The notes beneath the pieces are model-generated. The model worked only from the letters and a program-made list of their open reading frames with translations. It was not told the origin of the DNA and made no database searches. Positions 12,192 to 24,881 of a DNA stretch of 64,000 bases are shown one piece after another. Position numbers and translations under genes: made by a program. The stretch spans positions 42,123,344 through 42,187,343 of the forward strand of contig OZ022241.1 in the NCBI GenBank assembly GCA_963978895.1. The letters run 5' to 3'. Position 1 is the stretch's first letter, and each line of letters begins with the position of its first letter. Source of the DNA: Erpobdella octoculata (Eukaryota > Annelida > Clitellata > Hirudinida > Erpobdellidae).

Positions 12192-13636
12192 CTTGTAATA
12201 AATACAAATCATATTTTCAAATTGTTGATATTAATCAACATCTAAATAAGTATATATAAAATAAAGTGTTCAAGGTATAATGAAATATCGGTCAGTAAAA
12301 GACGCACTGCTTTCCATGGTTCCTGTGATAAATTAAATGTCCTCAAAATAAATAGATAAATCCACTTTTCTACACTTTTCCATTTATGGGTTTCTCAAAA
12401 GGCAGAATAAAACCTTGCGTTCATTTTAGAAAATAGATTAAAAATACAGTTTTTTTACTAATTAATTTTTTACTACATTATCAAAACTATTAATTAAAAA
12501 AATAGTAACTTTTATTTAACTATTAATTGTGGGTTTTATTATTTTCAATAATCTTACGATTGAACTACTCGAAATTTCGCTTAACATTTCAAGGATTGAC
12601 ATACGAACTCCTTAATACTTATTAATTGTCTAAAGGAGATTTATCATGCACTTCAATATAACGCTAAGTATTTAAGAGCAAAATCTAACCTCTCTAATTT
12701 CAAATTTGAAGATGTGTCAAACAGAGATGTACGGATTGCGGACGCGTCAGCTGGCGGACGCTAATCTGCAGCTTTTTTGCGGATGCGGATTCGAAAAAAT
12801 TGAAACTGGCGGACGCGGAATGTGCAGATCAATAGGCCAAAATTTGAAAAATAATTGAATAAAATAGAAGAAATTTTTCCTACAACTACAATACAGTACG
12901 AAATTACGAATCCATTCGCTTGTATTAGAAGTTACAACAGAAGCGTCTCGTTTCGATTTCCATCCACCTCTCTTCCTTTAACATATCAGTGTTATTTTCT
13001 GACAAAGCAAAATTGTATTTTGCTCTATGTATGACGTCATTTTAACTGAACTAGTCTAAAGGCGCGTTAACACAGGCAAAGATTCGCTGGCGTCAGATGT
13101 CAATGTCGCCTGAAATTAGAAAAATTGCACGGAATAACCTGAGCTTTGATTTTCAGGTGTGAAACTGACACCCATCTCACCGACTCAAGAAAGGATAGAA
13201 ATTTGAGTTGAACGTTTCAAACGATGACCCGTTGACGTGAGTCAAGAACGTTGACTCCGCACGTCATAGTCATTACGAAGGCGTCTTAAATATCTTTCAC
13301 TACTTCAAACTCACACTGCTCTGCTCTTTGCCACACGTATTCGCTACGTAGAACTGCAATCCTCAAAGAAAAAAGACAGCAAAAACACATTTTTCCCAAT
13401 GGTCCATATAAATAACAAGATTATGACTAAAATCAATAAAAAAACACTTGAGTAAATGTGAATAAAAAACGACTGTTCATCAAATCCGATCACATAATTA
13501 ATTAAATCTATAAAAAAAGAGACTATCAAAAATCTGTTAACAACGGTTCTATAAAAACTGTAGTTTTATATCACTGCTAAATCATCACGGGCTTGGTTAA
13601 CAACACTGTGACTTAATTGAACACGAGTTTTTCAGA
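12192..13636. other. Intergenic, PGP to cathepsin F
   Basis: No convincing coding exon. It should contain the missing first exon and promoter of the PGP gene. At 12721-12830 there is a GC-richer patch with repeated GCGGACGC/TGCGGATGCGG words beginning CAGAGATGTACGG, which resembles a hAT terminal region. A related patch occurs at about 60258-60305. 13020-13330 is less AT-rich, without an open frame. Confidence 0.5.
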
Positions 13637-16600
13637 TCAATGAACAACAGCAGAAGACACCATGAGGTTGAGACCACATGTCCCAGCACCTCTGTACACC
13701 AGGTAGTAACCCTAAAATAAAAAAAATCAGTATGTTATAATTAAACTACTTAACTCCGCCTTGCTTTTGCAAGCCAGTCCCAAGCCTGGAGAAAGGAGGA
13801 GGGAAAAGTTAAAAGGATAAAATTATGATTCACGACTGGAAGTACTTAGGTGCTTCTTACATACAGCTGTTTCAGTCTTAAAACACTTGGTGTAAAGGAC
13901 TATAAACTATTATAAAAAAAAAAATTAAACTACTTACTAACATTTTGAAATTTATTGAATTAAAAAATATAAAAAGACATTAAATTAAAAAAATATTCAA
14001 TAATTTTACAGAAAAAAAACATGAACACCACTTACATGCTCTCCCCATCTAGGTCCCCAACTATTTTTCACAATCCAATAAGGAGTATTCCAAAAGAATC
14101 CTTTGCCTAAAAAATTAATTTAACAATCAAAATTATAATAATACTAGGTTTTGGTGGGCGCAAGTGCCTGTGTTTTGTAAACATCTAGCTACATAGTTAT
14201 AGTTATAAGTCAGAAGGACTTTAATGAAAAAAAAATAAAATTGATAATTGTAGTAGGTGAGAAAAAAAAGAAAATTTAATATTTTAAATAATAAATACAT
14301 ACAGCCACACGAATTGAATTGATATTGACACTTCTAGGCAACAATATATTTAATTTATACATGGAAAAAACCTCCAATTATTTTCTATACAAGTAATATT
14401 TAGAAATGGCCTACAAATTTACAATGGGTTATTAAAAAAAAAATTTACATCGATATTTATGTGTTTTTATGAACATTAAAACCAGTTACTTATTATATTT
14501 TCAGAAATAAAAATGTTTTTTATTCATTTTTTGGGAGGAGGGTTCTAACCCCAGAAACCCCCTTGAGTGCGCCACTGCATTCTACATTGAGCGTCTGAAT
14601 GAATGCGCAAGACTAGAAAATTATATAAGTAGATAATACAAATCATTTAAAGCATAAAATTTTTAATGATTAAAATCAACCATAAAAAAAGAAATATTTA
14701 ATACTAACTGATGCCATATCCTACAATCAGAACACCATGGTTGAGCGCTTTCGGACAAAAAATTGACCACGGATGAGAAATTCCACCAAAGTAAAATTGC
14801 ATAAAAAGAGCATCGATTCCAATCGACATGGGACCGTTCTTCACCAGCCATGCAGCCATTTCTAGAGTAAACAAGATATAATTAGGTATTGCTAAACAAC
14901 TACAACAATTATTGGTACTAATAAACAACTACTACAACACACAACTTGATGAAAATATGTAAACAGTAAGTTGAAATGAAAATAATCATTTCCTACCTGC
15001 TTCATTTGAAGAAATATTTAATGAGCCATTGATATAAGCTCTAACTTTATTTTGGTCAAATGTGCAATTTTGATGTCTTCCATGGTATGGATAATCATCT
15101 TCAACTTCCAAACCGCCTGTTTGATTAAATAATTTTCAGTTAATTAAATATGTAAACAAAACATGACGAAGGGAGGAGCCACATTTGGAAGAAACCGTCC
15201 AACCCTCGCAAGCACAGAAAAACGAATGAGAAACTGGAAAAAAAGAATAAAAGGCTGATTTTTTGAAAACTATCCACCTAGTATGAACCTTATTGCACAT
15301 ATAAGAGAATAATCATTATAAAATGAACAAATTACAAGAAACAGCACAAGAATTTTTACCAATTCTCTGAATTTCTGAATAAGCCCAACTGGGAAGTCCT
15401 CCTTCACAGCCCATATCAATCGTGTCACAGTCAACCATCTCTACAAACAGTAAGTCGATCGATTATTAAATTATCTAAAATAATTAACTCATAACAATAA
15501 TGAAATTTTTTTAGAATATCAATATATGAATACATTATAGGTTATTATAAGATATTCAATATATGAATATATTATAAGTTATTAGATATTCAATATATGA
15601 ATACATTATAAGTTATTATTAGATAATCAATATATAAATACATTATAAATTATTATTAGAATATTCATTGTTTATGACCATAACTGATCTTTCATAGATA
15701 TACAGATATAGAAGATGGAACTTAAATACTCAACGAAGAAAATTTTCAGCAAGAATGTTTTATAAAAAAATAAAGAAAAATTGACTATTTGAATGCTAAT
15801 TGAATTTTATTATTTTAAATTCTTTTAACTTAGACACTAACTTTCTATTAATAAAAAATTTTGTTTAATTTTATTCATTACTAGCGGGGTTACCCGGCGT
15901 TGCCCGGGTTTTTTAGAGGTTTTTCTAATGTTTGTCTCTCTCGCTCCCGTTCCCTTCTCCACTTTCCCGTTTTCGTAGCGTTCCCGGTCGCTTTTCCGCT
16001 CTCGGTCGTTTTCCAGCTCCCGGTCGCTTTCCCGCTCAGAAGTTCTGTTATCAATTTTCTCTCTTGCTCGCGTTTCCTTCCAAGCTTGCTCTCCCGATTC
16101 CAGTCGCTTTCCGCGTTCCCGGTCGCTTTCCGCGTTCCCGGTCGCTTTCCCGTTCCCGGTCGCTTTCCCGTTCCCGGTCGCTTTCCCGTTCCCGGTCGCT
16201 TTCCCGTTCCCGGTCGCTTTCCCGTTTCCGGTCGCTTTCCCGTTCCCGCTCACCAGTGTTATTTCCATTAATGGTAATTGAATTAGGAATTGAAATAGGA
16301 ATTTTTTTTTCTTGAGAATGGAAATTAGAAATAGGAATTAAATTTGGAATGGAATTAGAAATAGGAATGGAAATCACGTGATAAAAATGGAATTAGAATT
16401 AGAAGTAGAAATTATTTTTCAATCCAAAATGGAATTAGAATGAGAATTAGAAATTATTTCTTTAATAAAAATGGAATTAAAATGGGAAGTAGGAATTATT
16501 TTTTAAAATAAAATGGAATTAGAATGAGAAGTAGGAATTATTTTTAAATTTAAAATGAAAGTAGAATAAAGGATCTACGAAATTGCCCCGTTCCCATGAT

Positions 16601-19600
16601 ATATAAATAAAAGTCCCCTTTTCAATGAACTGTTTTTCTCTTAGTTGGTCTTAATATTGTGTCGTGTGTTGTGTGCTCATATTCATTTTTGTGACTTTAA
16701 AATTACAATGAGTTTATCAAAATCTTTAAGTGGTAGAAAAAGAGATAGCGTATTCTGGGAATTCTTTTCGTATGACGAAGATTCAGACAAATCAACTTGT
16801 CAGGTGACGGATGAAACTACAAAAGTGGCCTGCGGAACACAAATTACTGGCAAGAACACTAGCAACTTCGCGCCCATTTGAAGCGTTTTCACAAACAAGC
16901 ATATGCTAACTGCATGAGCCAAGAAAAAGAAAGAAATGTTGTGAAAAGTCAAGCTGTAAAACGCGACAGTTCAGGTGCAGTAAAGTTGCAAACTATTGAG
17001 GAATGTTTACAGCGTCGTATGATGTCATCTGCAGCAGCACACATCTGCAAAAGCACTAACATCAAAAATGCTGGATGATCTCCGTTACCGGTTCGCCACA
17101 CTTCTAGACCCGAATACGGAAAACTTTAATCCGATTCCAGCGGCCGCATGTCTGCTTGATCCGACGATGGCACAAGCAATTATGTCCCCGGAATATGTAG
17201 AGCTGCTGCGTGCTGCTAAAGCTTACATAATCACCGTTTGTGAAAACGAGGAAAGTTCAGTGCAGGAAGTTTATGTGTTGGATTCTGCATCTGCATCCCC
17301 TATGGTGTTAACTCCAACATCATTAGAAAATTTAAAATTTTTAAACAATAAAATTCAGTCTAATCGACTTAGAACTTGTGCTGGCATTAGCAGTATAAGT
17401 GAAAAAGATGCCGTGCATTATCAGCTGAACAACTACATAGCTGATATTGTAGAAGATGAGCGTAATGATGCACTGGATTTTTGGAAGCAAAAAACATCAC
17501 GTTACAGCAAACTGTATGAGCTAGCCCAAGATTTATTGTCAGCTCCAGCTTCTCAAGCCTACGTGGGGCGGATATTCTCTCTTTGTGGCATCTTGACTGC
17601 AGGGCGACGCAACAGAATGCAACAGTCCTTAGAGATGAGAGCCTTTCTGAAACTTAATTCATTTTGACCGATTAATTATTTGCATTTTCTCTGGTTATTT
17701 TTGGATGTTTGGTTTAGTTATAACAATAAATGTTTGATAAGCTTGTTGTTGTTACTATGTATTATTCTCTCTAAAGGGTTTTTTAAAGGAACGAATATAG
17801 TGACTGTTATTTTTAATAATGGAATTAGAAAATAATTTTTGAAATGATAATGGAAATAGACTAGAAATAGAAATCATTTTAGCAATGGTAATTAGAATTG
17901 AATGGAAATTATTGAAATTAAAATGGAATTAGAATTGAAATAGGAATTATTTGAAAAAAAATAATGGAATTAGAATTGGAATGGAAATTATTTTGAAAAA
18001 AATAATGGAATTAGAATTGGAATGGAAATTATTTTGAAAAAAATAATGGAATTAGAATTGGAATGGAAATTATTTGAAAAAAAATAATGGAATTAGAATT
18101 GGAATGGAAATTATTTAGTGAATGAAAATAACACTGCCGCTCACGCTTGCTCTCCCGTTCCCGGTCATGCTTGCTCTCCCATTCCCGGTCACGGTAGCTC
18201 TCCCGTTCCCGTTTCCGTTCCCGCTCATTTTCTCTTTTACATTCTTTCATAACTTCTGTTAGCCTATAAAACGCAAAATAGATTTGCTAAGACTATATAT
18301 ATATATATATGAATGTTTGTGGGTTAGTTTGTCTATTATAGAAACGGGAAAGCACCCGGAACGGACAGCGAGCGGGAACAGAAAAGCAAGCGTGAGCGGG
18401 AATGGGAGAGCAAACGTGAGCGGGAACGGGGCAGCGACCGGGACGGGAAAACGACCGGGAGCGGGAAAGCGACCGGGAGCGGGAAAGCGACCGGCAGTGG
18501 GAAAACGACCGAAAACGGAAAAGCTAACAGGAGTGGGAAAGCAGGTGGGAAAGGAAACGGGAGAGAAAGAGACAAACATTAGAAAAACCTCTAAAAAACC
18601 TGGGCAACGCCGGGTATCTCCGCTAGTACATACATAAACACACACACACAGACACACATACATGCACATACACATACATACATACACACATACATACGCA
18701 CATACATATATATATAGTTCCCGCTCGCTCACCCGCTCCGCTCCGCTCATTTTGTGACGGATTTCAAAAAAAAATTTTTTCTTTTTGATTTTCATTGACT
18801 CTCAAGGTTGTGTGAAAATTTCATTACGATCGGATGAATGGTGTAGCAATGCATAAAGGACATTAACATACATAAGTACATATTTCTTTTGGCCTATGCG
18901 TTTTGTCTAAGGCTTAAATAAAGTGTCTGATGATGTCCTGAAATCTTGACTTTTAATAAAATTATTGTAGTTTATATTCTTGTATTTGTGCTAATAATAT
19001 GTGTATCAGTTTATTATTAATTTAGTTATGTTTCTTGAACTCAATTTTTAAGTTCAACTAATTTAATAAAGTTGTAGAAAAAAAAAACATGATACTCATT
19101 TCATAAAAATTTGAACAAATTTACGTTGTTCGGACAGACTCAACAACTGTCCTTTCTGAATTGCCCATTGTCCTTCAATGTTGCCAGCAACTGAAAATGC
19201 CCAGCACGATCCACACGATCCCTATCACGTAAATATTTAATTATATATAAAAATTTAATCATAATAAATATATATATATATATAAATATTTATATCTATC
19301 TCCAAACAATTTGTATATCCTCATCGTTATTCCTAAAAAAACAATCACAAGCCAATCATTATCATAACCTGATCTTTAACAGAAGAGACAACGCTGTAAT
19401 TCCTCCAGTCAAATTCCGTCGGCAGATCACCTTCTTCAAATCTGGGAATGACAGCCTGTTCCATTTTCGGTCCAGAAGTTATGTCCCATTTCTTGCTCAA
19501 ATACTTTTCTTCGAATTCTTGTTCTTAAGAAGGCAGTTGATTAATTATTAAGAATAAAAAAAAATCAACATTTAAAAGATTTAAAAGAGAAAAATAGAAA

Positions 19601-20990
19601 ACCTAACCCGTCAAGTCAGCGAATCGAGTTGCTCCATAGGTGGCAGTTCCTAGATCGTGGTCCTGATAGAATCGTGCTCTTGCAATGTTGTTTGTGAATA
19701 TTTTTTGCCTTCTCATTTCCTCTAGAAACAAATAATCATTATCGTTATCACCTGAATTGTGATCATTATCACCACTCTATAAACCACTGCAATCATTATC
19801 AAAACTTCCAGCTTACCTGCTACATTATAGTAGACCTTGTTATATTTTTCTTTAAAAATCTGGAAAGCTTCTGCAGCAGTCATTTTTTCAAGTCCTTGAA
19901 CATCGAGTGTCTGCCGGTGAGATTTAAAGATCAAGATTTTGATATCATTATTTAAATCTACTTTATAAGGCTTTCTTTTTGAATCATGTTTTTGTGTTTG
20001 TCACTAAAATACAAATCTTTTTATTTGATAAAAAGCAATATATATTTTTTTGTACTGGAATTTCAAATAGAAATAAAATATCCTCAAATGAGAATGCATC
20101 TTGCGCAGAAATTTACTTTCACCACACAACAAACGTGCCTGTTTTGATAGATTTATTGAGATTACGAAAATCAAATGTTCTCAAAGAAAAAAATCAACTG
20201 TATAGCTCTTATAAAAAAACACCAGATGTATATATATAATGTCGTCCCGATATAATTAATTGTGTTTACAATGTTCAATTACGAGCGAGAATGTCCAAAC
20301 TTCAAAATTCATTCCTGTCGTTGAAAAAATAAAATGAAAAATCAATTAAAAAAATTTAAATCTTTTCATTTCTCTTGTTGCTAAGACAACAGCATGCAAA
20401 TGAGTTTAAAATGCCACCACCTTTTCTTGTGTTTTTGCATTTTCATTGGAGTTCGGTGAAAATTTCAGCTTCCCAATTTTGGTCGATCCGTCGCACTTGT
20501 GAGAGAGCAAGCTGAATCTTGGAGTCATCCAAGCCTGATCGAGAACTTCAATCTTGCATTCAGTGATCTATAAAAATTTTTTTAAATAAATCATATCAAA
20601 GATTAATTTAATTTTGTTTAAATATAAAAAAATTTAGAATGAAAACTCGAATTGACCTCTTCGTTCGGTTCAGGACAGGCAGAGACAAGTTCTTTTCCAC
20701 AGGATTTCAGTTTTAAAGATATCTCAGCCTTTATCTTCAATCCAGCAACAACCTGTTACAAATAACAAATCAAATCAATCAATCAACGAAAATATATATA
20801 TATATATCAATGCTGCTGATATGTAACATGTCCCATAGAGAGTGGGAATTGAACTGTGAAACTTTTACATTCCAGAGGCCCTGTAACCTCCCCATAGGTT
20901 ACATTTAATGACATGCACGAAAAGACATTCTATAAAACTGACCAACTAATCAACAATACATCCAAAATTTTGTACAAGATTAACTCGAAC

Positions 20991-21087
<97 letters not shown>

Positions 21088-22232
21088 CATTTTATTAAAA
21101 TTTTTTAATTTATTTTTAAAGTTGACCTGCTTTGTAACGTGCTTGACACCATGGAGAGAAACTTTATAAAATCCATTTGATTCAGAGTTTAATTGTTCCA
21201 CTGCAAATTTGAGAGCATCTTCGACTTCTTTTTGATCAACTTCTTCTTCTCCGCCAAGAAGAGATCGCTTCACCTGGGAAAACTCTCCACACGAATAATC
21301 AGTCAGCTCAGTATAATCCTCCCAGCTTTTGTAATAAATTTTTACATCACACGTCTGGAGCTGTAAACATTTTTGAAGAAACGATGAAAAATGGGTTTGA
21401 TAAAACAATTAAAGTTAGTCTCTTATCAATGTGCAGGCAAAGAAAGCAAAAGCTGGTTGGTTATGATAAATAATTATTACTAGAGATAGCCTAGCAGAAA
21501 TGACGAATTTAAAAAATATCATTATACATTATTTTGCAATTGCAGCACCACCTTTTTTATCTTTAGGACTGACAGTGTACTATTGCATAATAACTTTTAT
21601 TACACGCCTGCGCACACGAATTTCGTCAACTGCTGATCACCGCGTTTTGAGAAATTGCTAACATACATATATATACAGACATTGGAAATTATGCATGTTG
21701 GTAACAAAATACAGACAGAAGAAATAGGATTGCAAATGAGCAAACATATTATTAATTGAAATAATTAACAACTTAGAAATTTACCTTGTTAACTTGGCAA
21801 TTGGCAACATCACCAGATGCACGAGTAGAACTGACTCCACAATTAGTGTGACCTAAAATCAATTTGATCCTGTAATTCATTCCAGAAACAAGCTGAAAAG
21901 TAAAATACAAATTTAAAAAACTTGAGACAAATTCGCAATTTAGAAATTCAATTTTTGTATTTAATTTAATAATTAAAAATATTTGAAATTAAACTTTAAT
22001 TTCAATATGAAAAGATCTGACATGCCTGCTTCTCGGCGCTCAAAACCTCCTTGAGAACGACAACTTTTCCACTGTTCTGAACATTTTGGAGATGTTCGAC
22101 AGCAAACTTAAGAACGTGGTTAAAACTTTCATCGTTTTCATTCAATTTGACAGGCGACCATCCACCCAGAAGTTGTGATGCCGAAAAAATGGCACAAAAT
22201 AAAACAACCGTTATAAAATAACGAAGAAACAT
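13637..22232 (-). CDS. CTSF: Secreted cathepsin F-like cysteine protease with two N-terminal cystatin domains
   Basis: Papain-family (C1A) protease, predicted lysosomal or secreted, about 583 aa. Exons in coding order: 22026-22232, 21785-21892, 21127-21360, 20657-20752, 20421-20567, 19817-19910, 19608-19721, 19369-19523, 19125-19221, 15360-15440, 14997-15116, 14709-14861, 14036-14106, 13637-13711. Order of parts: signal peptide ([19 protein letters not shown]); cystatin 1 (LLGGWSP, then QLVSG); cystatin 2 (LLGGEEEV, then QVVAG); I29 prodomain with a full ERFNAQ spacing in [20 protein letters not shown]; catalytic domain with Cys in GSCGSCWAF, His in [12 protein letters not shown] and Asn in [12 protein letters not shown]. 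All catalytic residues are intact. In both cystatins an intron falls in phase 0 just after the Gln of QxVxG, which points to duplication of an exon set. The intron after the first cystatin exon is GC-AG (CAG|GCATGT). The 3.7-kb intron 15441-19124 holds transposons. Confidence 0.93.
15881..16253 (-). mobile_element. Helitron, 3' part, interrupted by hAT
   Basis: Read on the minus strand it ends in CCCGGGCAACGCCGGG, then TAACCCCGCTAG, before T. That is a hairpin followed by CTAG, as expected for a Helitron 3' end inserted between A and T. The body is a tandem of about 17 bp units (CGGGAACGGGAAAGCGA on the minus strand). The hAT element is inserted at 16254, and related CCCGTTCCCGGTC repeats resume at 18137-18230. 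Confidence 0.7.
16254..18136 (+). mobile_element. hAT DNA transposon with intact ends and 8-bp target duplication
   Basis: The left end begins CAGTGTTATTTCCATTA and the right end is AATAACACTG, giving terminal inverted repeats CAGTGTTATTT. The 8-bp target duplication CCGCTCAC sits at 16246-16253 and 18137-18144. Both flanks lie in the Helitron tandem repeat, so the hAT inserted later. Subterminal regions (16262-16560 and 17820-18115) are built of GGAATTAGAATTGGAATGGA-like repeats. Length 1883 bp. Confidence 0.9.
16708..17667 (+). pseudogene. Broken hAT transposase (BED finger and C-terminal dimerisation domain)
   Basis: The N-terminal part (from ATG 16708, [20 protein letters not shown]) carries a BED-type finger: [17 protein letters not shown], with the His pair supplied by LKRFHKQAY in another frame. 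A frameshift near 16868-16878 splits the finger. The frame 17068-17667 encodes the C-terminal hAT domain, with [19 protein letters not shown], then [18 protein letters not shown] and RRNRM. The RNase H catalytic core between these parts is missing. It cannot make an active transposase alone, but its ends are intact, so a relative could have moved it. Confidence 0.85.
18293..18626 (+). mobile_element. Short non-autonomous Helitron
   Basis: Starts in a TATATATATATATGAATGTTTGTGGG stretch similar to the 5' ends of the copies at 37281 and 47429. It continues as a GGGAACGGGAAAGCGACC tandem and ends CCTGGGCAACGCCGGGTATCTCCGCTAG followed by T. It lies in the cathepsin intron beside the disrupted copy. 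Confidence 0.7.
18630..18900 (-). mobile_element. CA-rich microsatellite and Helitron 5'-half fragment
   Basis: 18630-18715 is a CACA/CATA microsatellite. 18720-18875 matches the 5' half of the minus-strand Helitron at 47280-47400: CGCTCATTTTGTGACGG, GGTTGTGTGAAAATTTCATT, ACGATCGGATGAATG and TAGCAATGCATAAAG are shared. No 3' end is attached. Confidence 0.65.
20992..21085. repeat. (AT)n microsatellite
   Basis: About 94 bp of uninterrupted AT dinucleotides in a cathepsin intron; length is likely polymorphic. Confidence 0.97.
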
Positions 22233-24881
22233 TGTGAGACGCAGAAACGATCCTATCTTATCAGGTCACTACAATTGACTACAAGAAACAGCAACGAATT
22301 TTATTTATTTATGTATGCAATATTGCGCGTAGTCATATGATAGATAAGGTAAAGGTAAACAAGTTAAATTTTATGCTCTATGCCAATTATAGCTTTATGA
22401 ATAATAATTAGCAATTATTACTTTTTATGAAATTTTCACAGTTAACATTTTTTTATTTCACAATCACATTCATCGCTTCTGTACTGAGGTTGCTAAATTT
22501 ATCCGCTTAACATCATTGATATACTTCACTATGTCTATATAATGACTGTAATGTGTACAAAAATTTATTCATAGCTTGTTCATCAGGCAGCCAAAAGCCA
22601 AGAAGTTGTTGATTAGGTAACTTTGTTACACGCGTACAAATAGTTTCTAAAGTTGAGGTTAGTGCTACAATTGTGAAATTGACTATTAAATGTTTATTTA
22701 CTTGTTGGAAATGATTTTTGTCAGATGAGTCGTGAATTTCTGGCAGTCCCTTGTCATAGGATGAAATCTAAAAAAAGGTCAGCTTCACTTCCAATGATAA
22801 CTGAACACAAAGTAGCCTGGGTATTAAGATCAATCAGTGACGATTACCACGACGAAATTTGTCCTCAAGAAGTAAGTGGATATAGTATAGAGCGACTATA
22901 TTCTACGATTATACGATAAAGTTTACCTATATTAGTTTGAGTCATAGTTAATGAGTTTTAACCTCGACATTAAAAGTTGAAGTTCAACAACTTATTTATT
23001 TGTTTTTGATCATCCGAATGGATATTGGTCATACTAATTAATATTACCTGCTGACACACTAGCATAAGTGATGTTGAGCAAATTCTAATTATTGATTCAA
23101 TTAGGTTATAATTTGAATTTTTTATATTTTGAATATAGAAAAATAAAAGACAAAGAAGTTTTTCATTAGGAGCTAGAGATTCTCCGATGAACATCGAAAA
23201 TATAGTAAAGATGTTTAAAAAAGAAATAACATCGGGCTCGTCTGTTGATCCGGATCATTTCGCCATAATAGTAAAAGGATCGTCTGTCGATTATTTTACG
23301 TTTTCGTCGTCATCATCATCATCATCATCATCCTCGCCGTCACCACTTCTTTCATAATTCCATGTCTAATAGGCTATATAAAGTCGTATATGAGGAGCAC
23401 ACCTTTACCATGCCTACCGTATTTCCATCTGTTGTCCATCGCATTGGTCTTGAGGACCACTCGGGCTCCACCTTGAAAATATTCATAATTGGTTACTAAT
23501 TGGTTATTGACATTATCATTTTTAATGCTAAGATCATAGATTTGATTTATAGAAGTTCTGCCTCTTATGGGTATCTCGTGTATTAAATACCGGTCATTAG
23601 GTAATTAATCACGCATATTATTTTATGTATAACACCGTTGGTATTAGTTAGTTATTGTTTGAGTGCCACAGAAGCTAGTCAGCTAGAGTGACGTCAATAA
23701 ACTCCGCCCAGCTCACGATGAACCTCTGGATAAAAGAAGAGAAAAAATATTGAATTATGACATGCGCCTGGTTATATATTACGTTAATTATACTGTTATT
23801 GTCTATATTATAATGTTGTTTTATACATTATATTGCTATTTTTGTCGTAAAACATCTAGTATAAAAAGACTTCAATACAATTTTTGGTATAATTCCTGGT
23901 CATCCTATCAACGAGCAGCCTCGATAATTTATAATAGACTGTTGTGTACAAAATTATTTAAGGTTAGGGTTTGAGGTTTTCTAAAGACGGCTATCTGTAC
24001 ACTAGCGTATACATAGATGACAGTTGGTTTTGCTGCACACATTTTTATATAGGTTGGTGCTGTGAATTAGGTATAAGGTATAATTATAATTTCTAATCAT
24101 TGTTTTGAAAATGCGTGCTGATTTAACAATCAAATCTCGATTTTAAAGCCTTTAATAAATTCAATTTTTAATATTCTTATAGTAAGAAGGTTTGAAAAGG
24201 ACGCTTTGTTAAGTTGCTAGCGCTAGTGAATCTTCGTATTAATAACCCCATAGTAAGCTCCTGCTCCAAGTGGCGTATATCTTATCAAAAGGGCGAAAAT
24301 AAAAAGGACGAATGATAAAAAAGGCGCACGTTAACAAAGACAAAAATTAAAAGGACGAAAATAAAAAAGACGCGCAATAAAAAAGACGCGTAATAAAAAA
24401 GGCGAAAATGAGATTGTATTATTTTGTTTTATTATCACCATGTTGATAATACTATAAATTTTTATATAACCAGTCGAGATACTGTCTTATTCCAACAACA
24501 AAGAATCAAAAAGTGAAAATCGCAAAAATGAAATTGGTGAAATTATTTTTTTCCACCCTAATCTCAATTGCAAAATGCTTTGAAATGCATAAGAAACTTA
24601 TTAATCCAATAAAATCAGAAAAAACTCAGATTTACATTTTGAATAAACTATTATTATTTTATTTTTAATATAAACGAGTTAATTTGTTTAACACTTTTAA
24701 ATGAGAACGAAGTTTCAGTCTTTCTTGTCTCTTTTAAGAAGTGATTCGTTTTTTAATAGTTTCATTTCTTTGCTCATTCTGCGTAGAACAGGTAATATTA
24801 TTTTAAAAGTATTCTACACATTATGTAATAGTAATGTGTTTTTGTAATTTATCTACCAAAAAAAGAAAATAAATAAATTAG
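22233..24881. other. Intergenic, cathepsin to coiled-coil gene; one possible exon
   Basis: Mostly AT-rich without open frames. At 22725-22872 (+) a reading frame MSREFLAVPCHRMKSKK ... DEICPQE is preceded by a TTTTTGTCAG acceptor and followed by a strong GTAAGT donor, so it could be one exon of an unrecognised gene; no partner exon was found. 23306-23330 is an ATC triplet repeat. 24284-24412 is a solo arm of the foldback element described at 28417-30052. Confidence 0.45.

Noticed and set aside
15900..16377. Arg/Ser- and Arg/Glu-rich open frames here and at 18259-18795, 29338-29869, 37559-37830, 46923-47342
   Set aside because: All are shadows of the purine-rich Helitron tandem in different frames.
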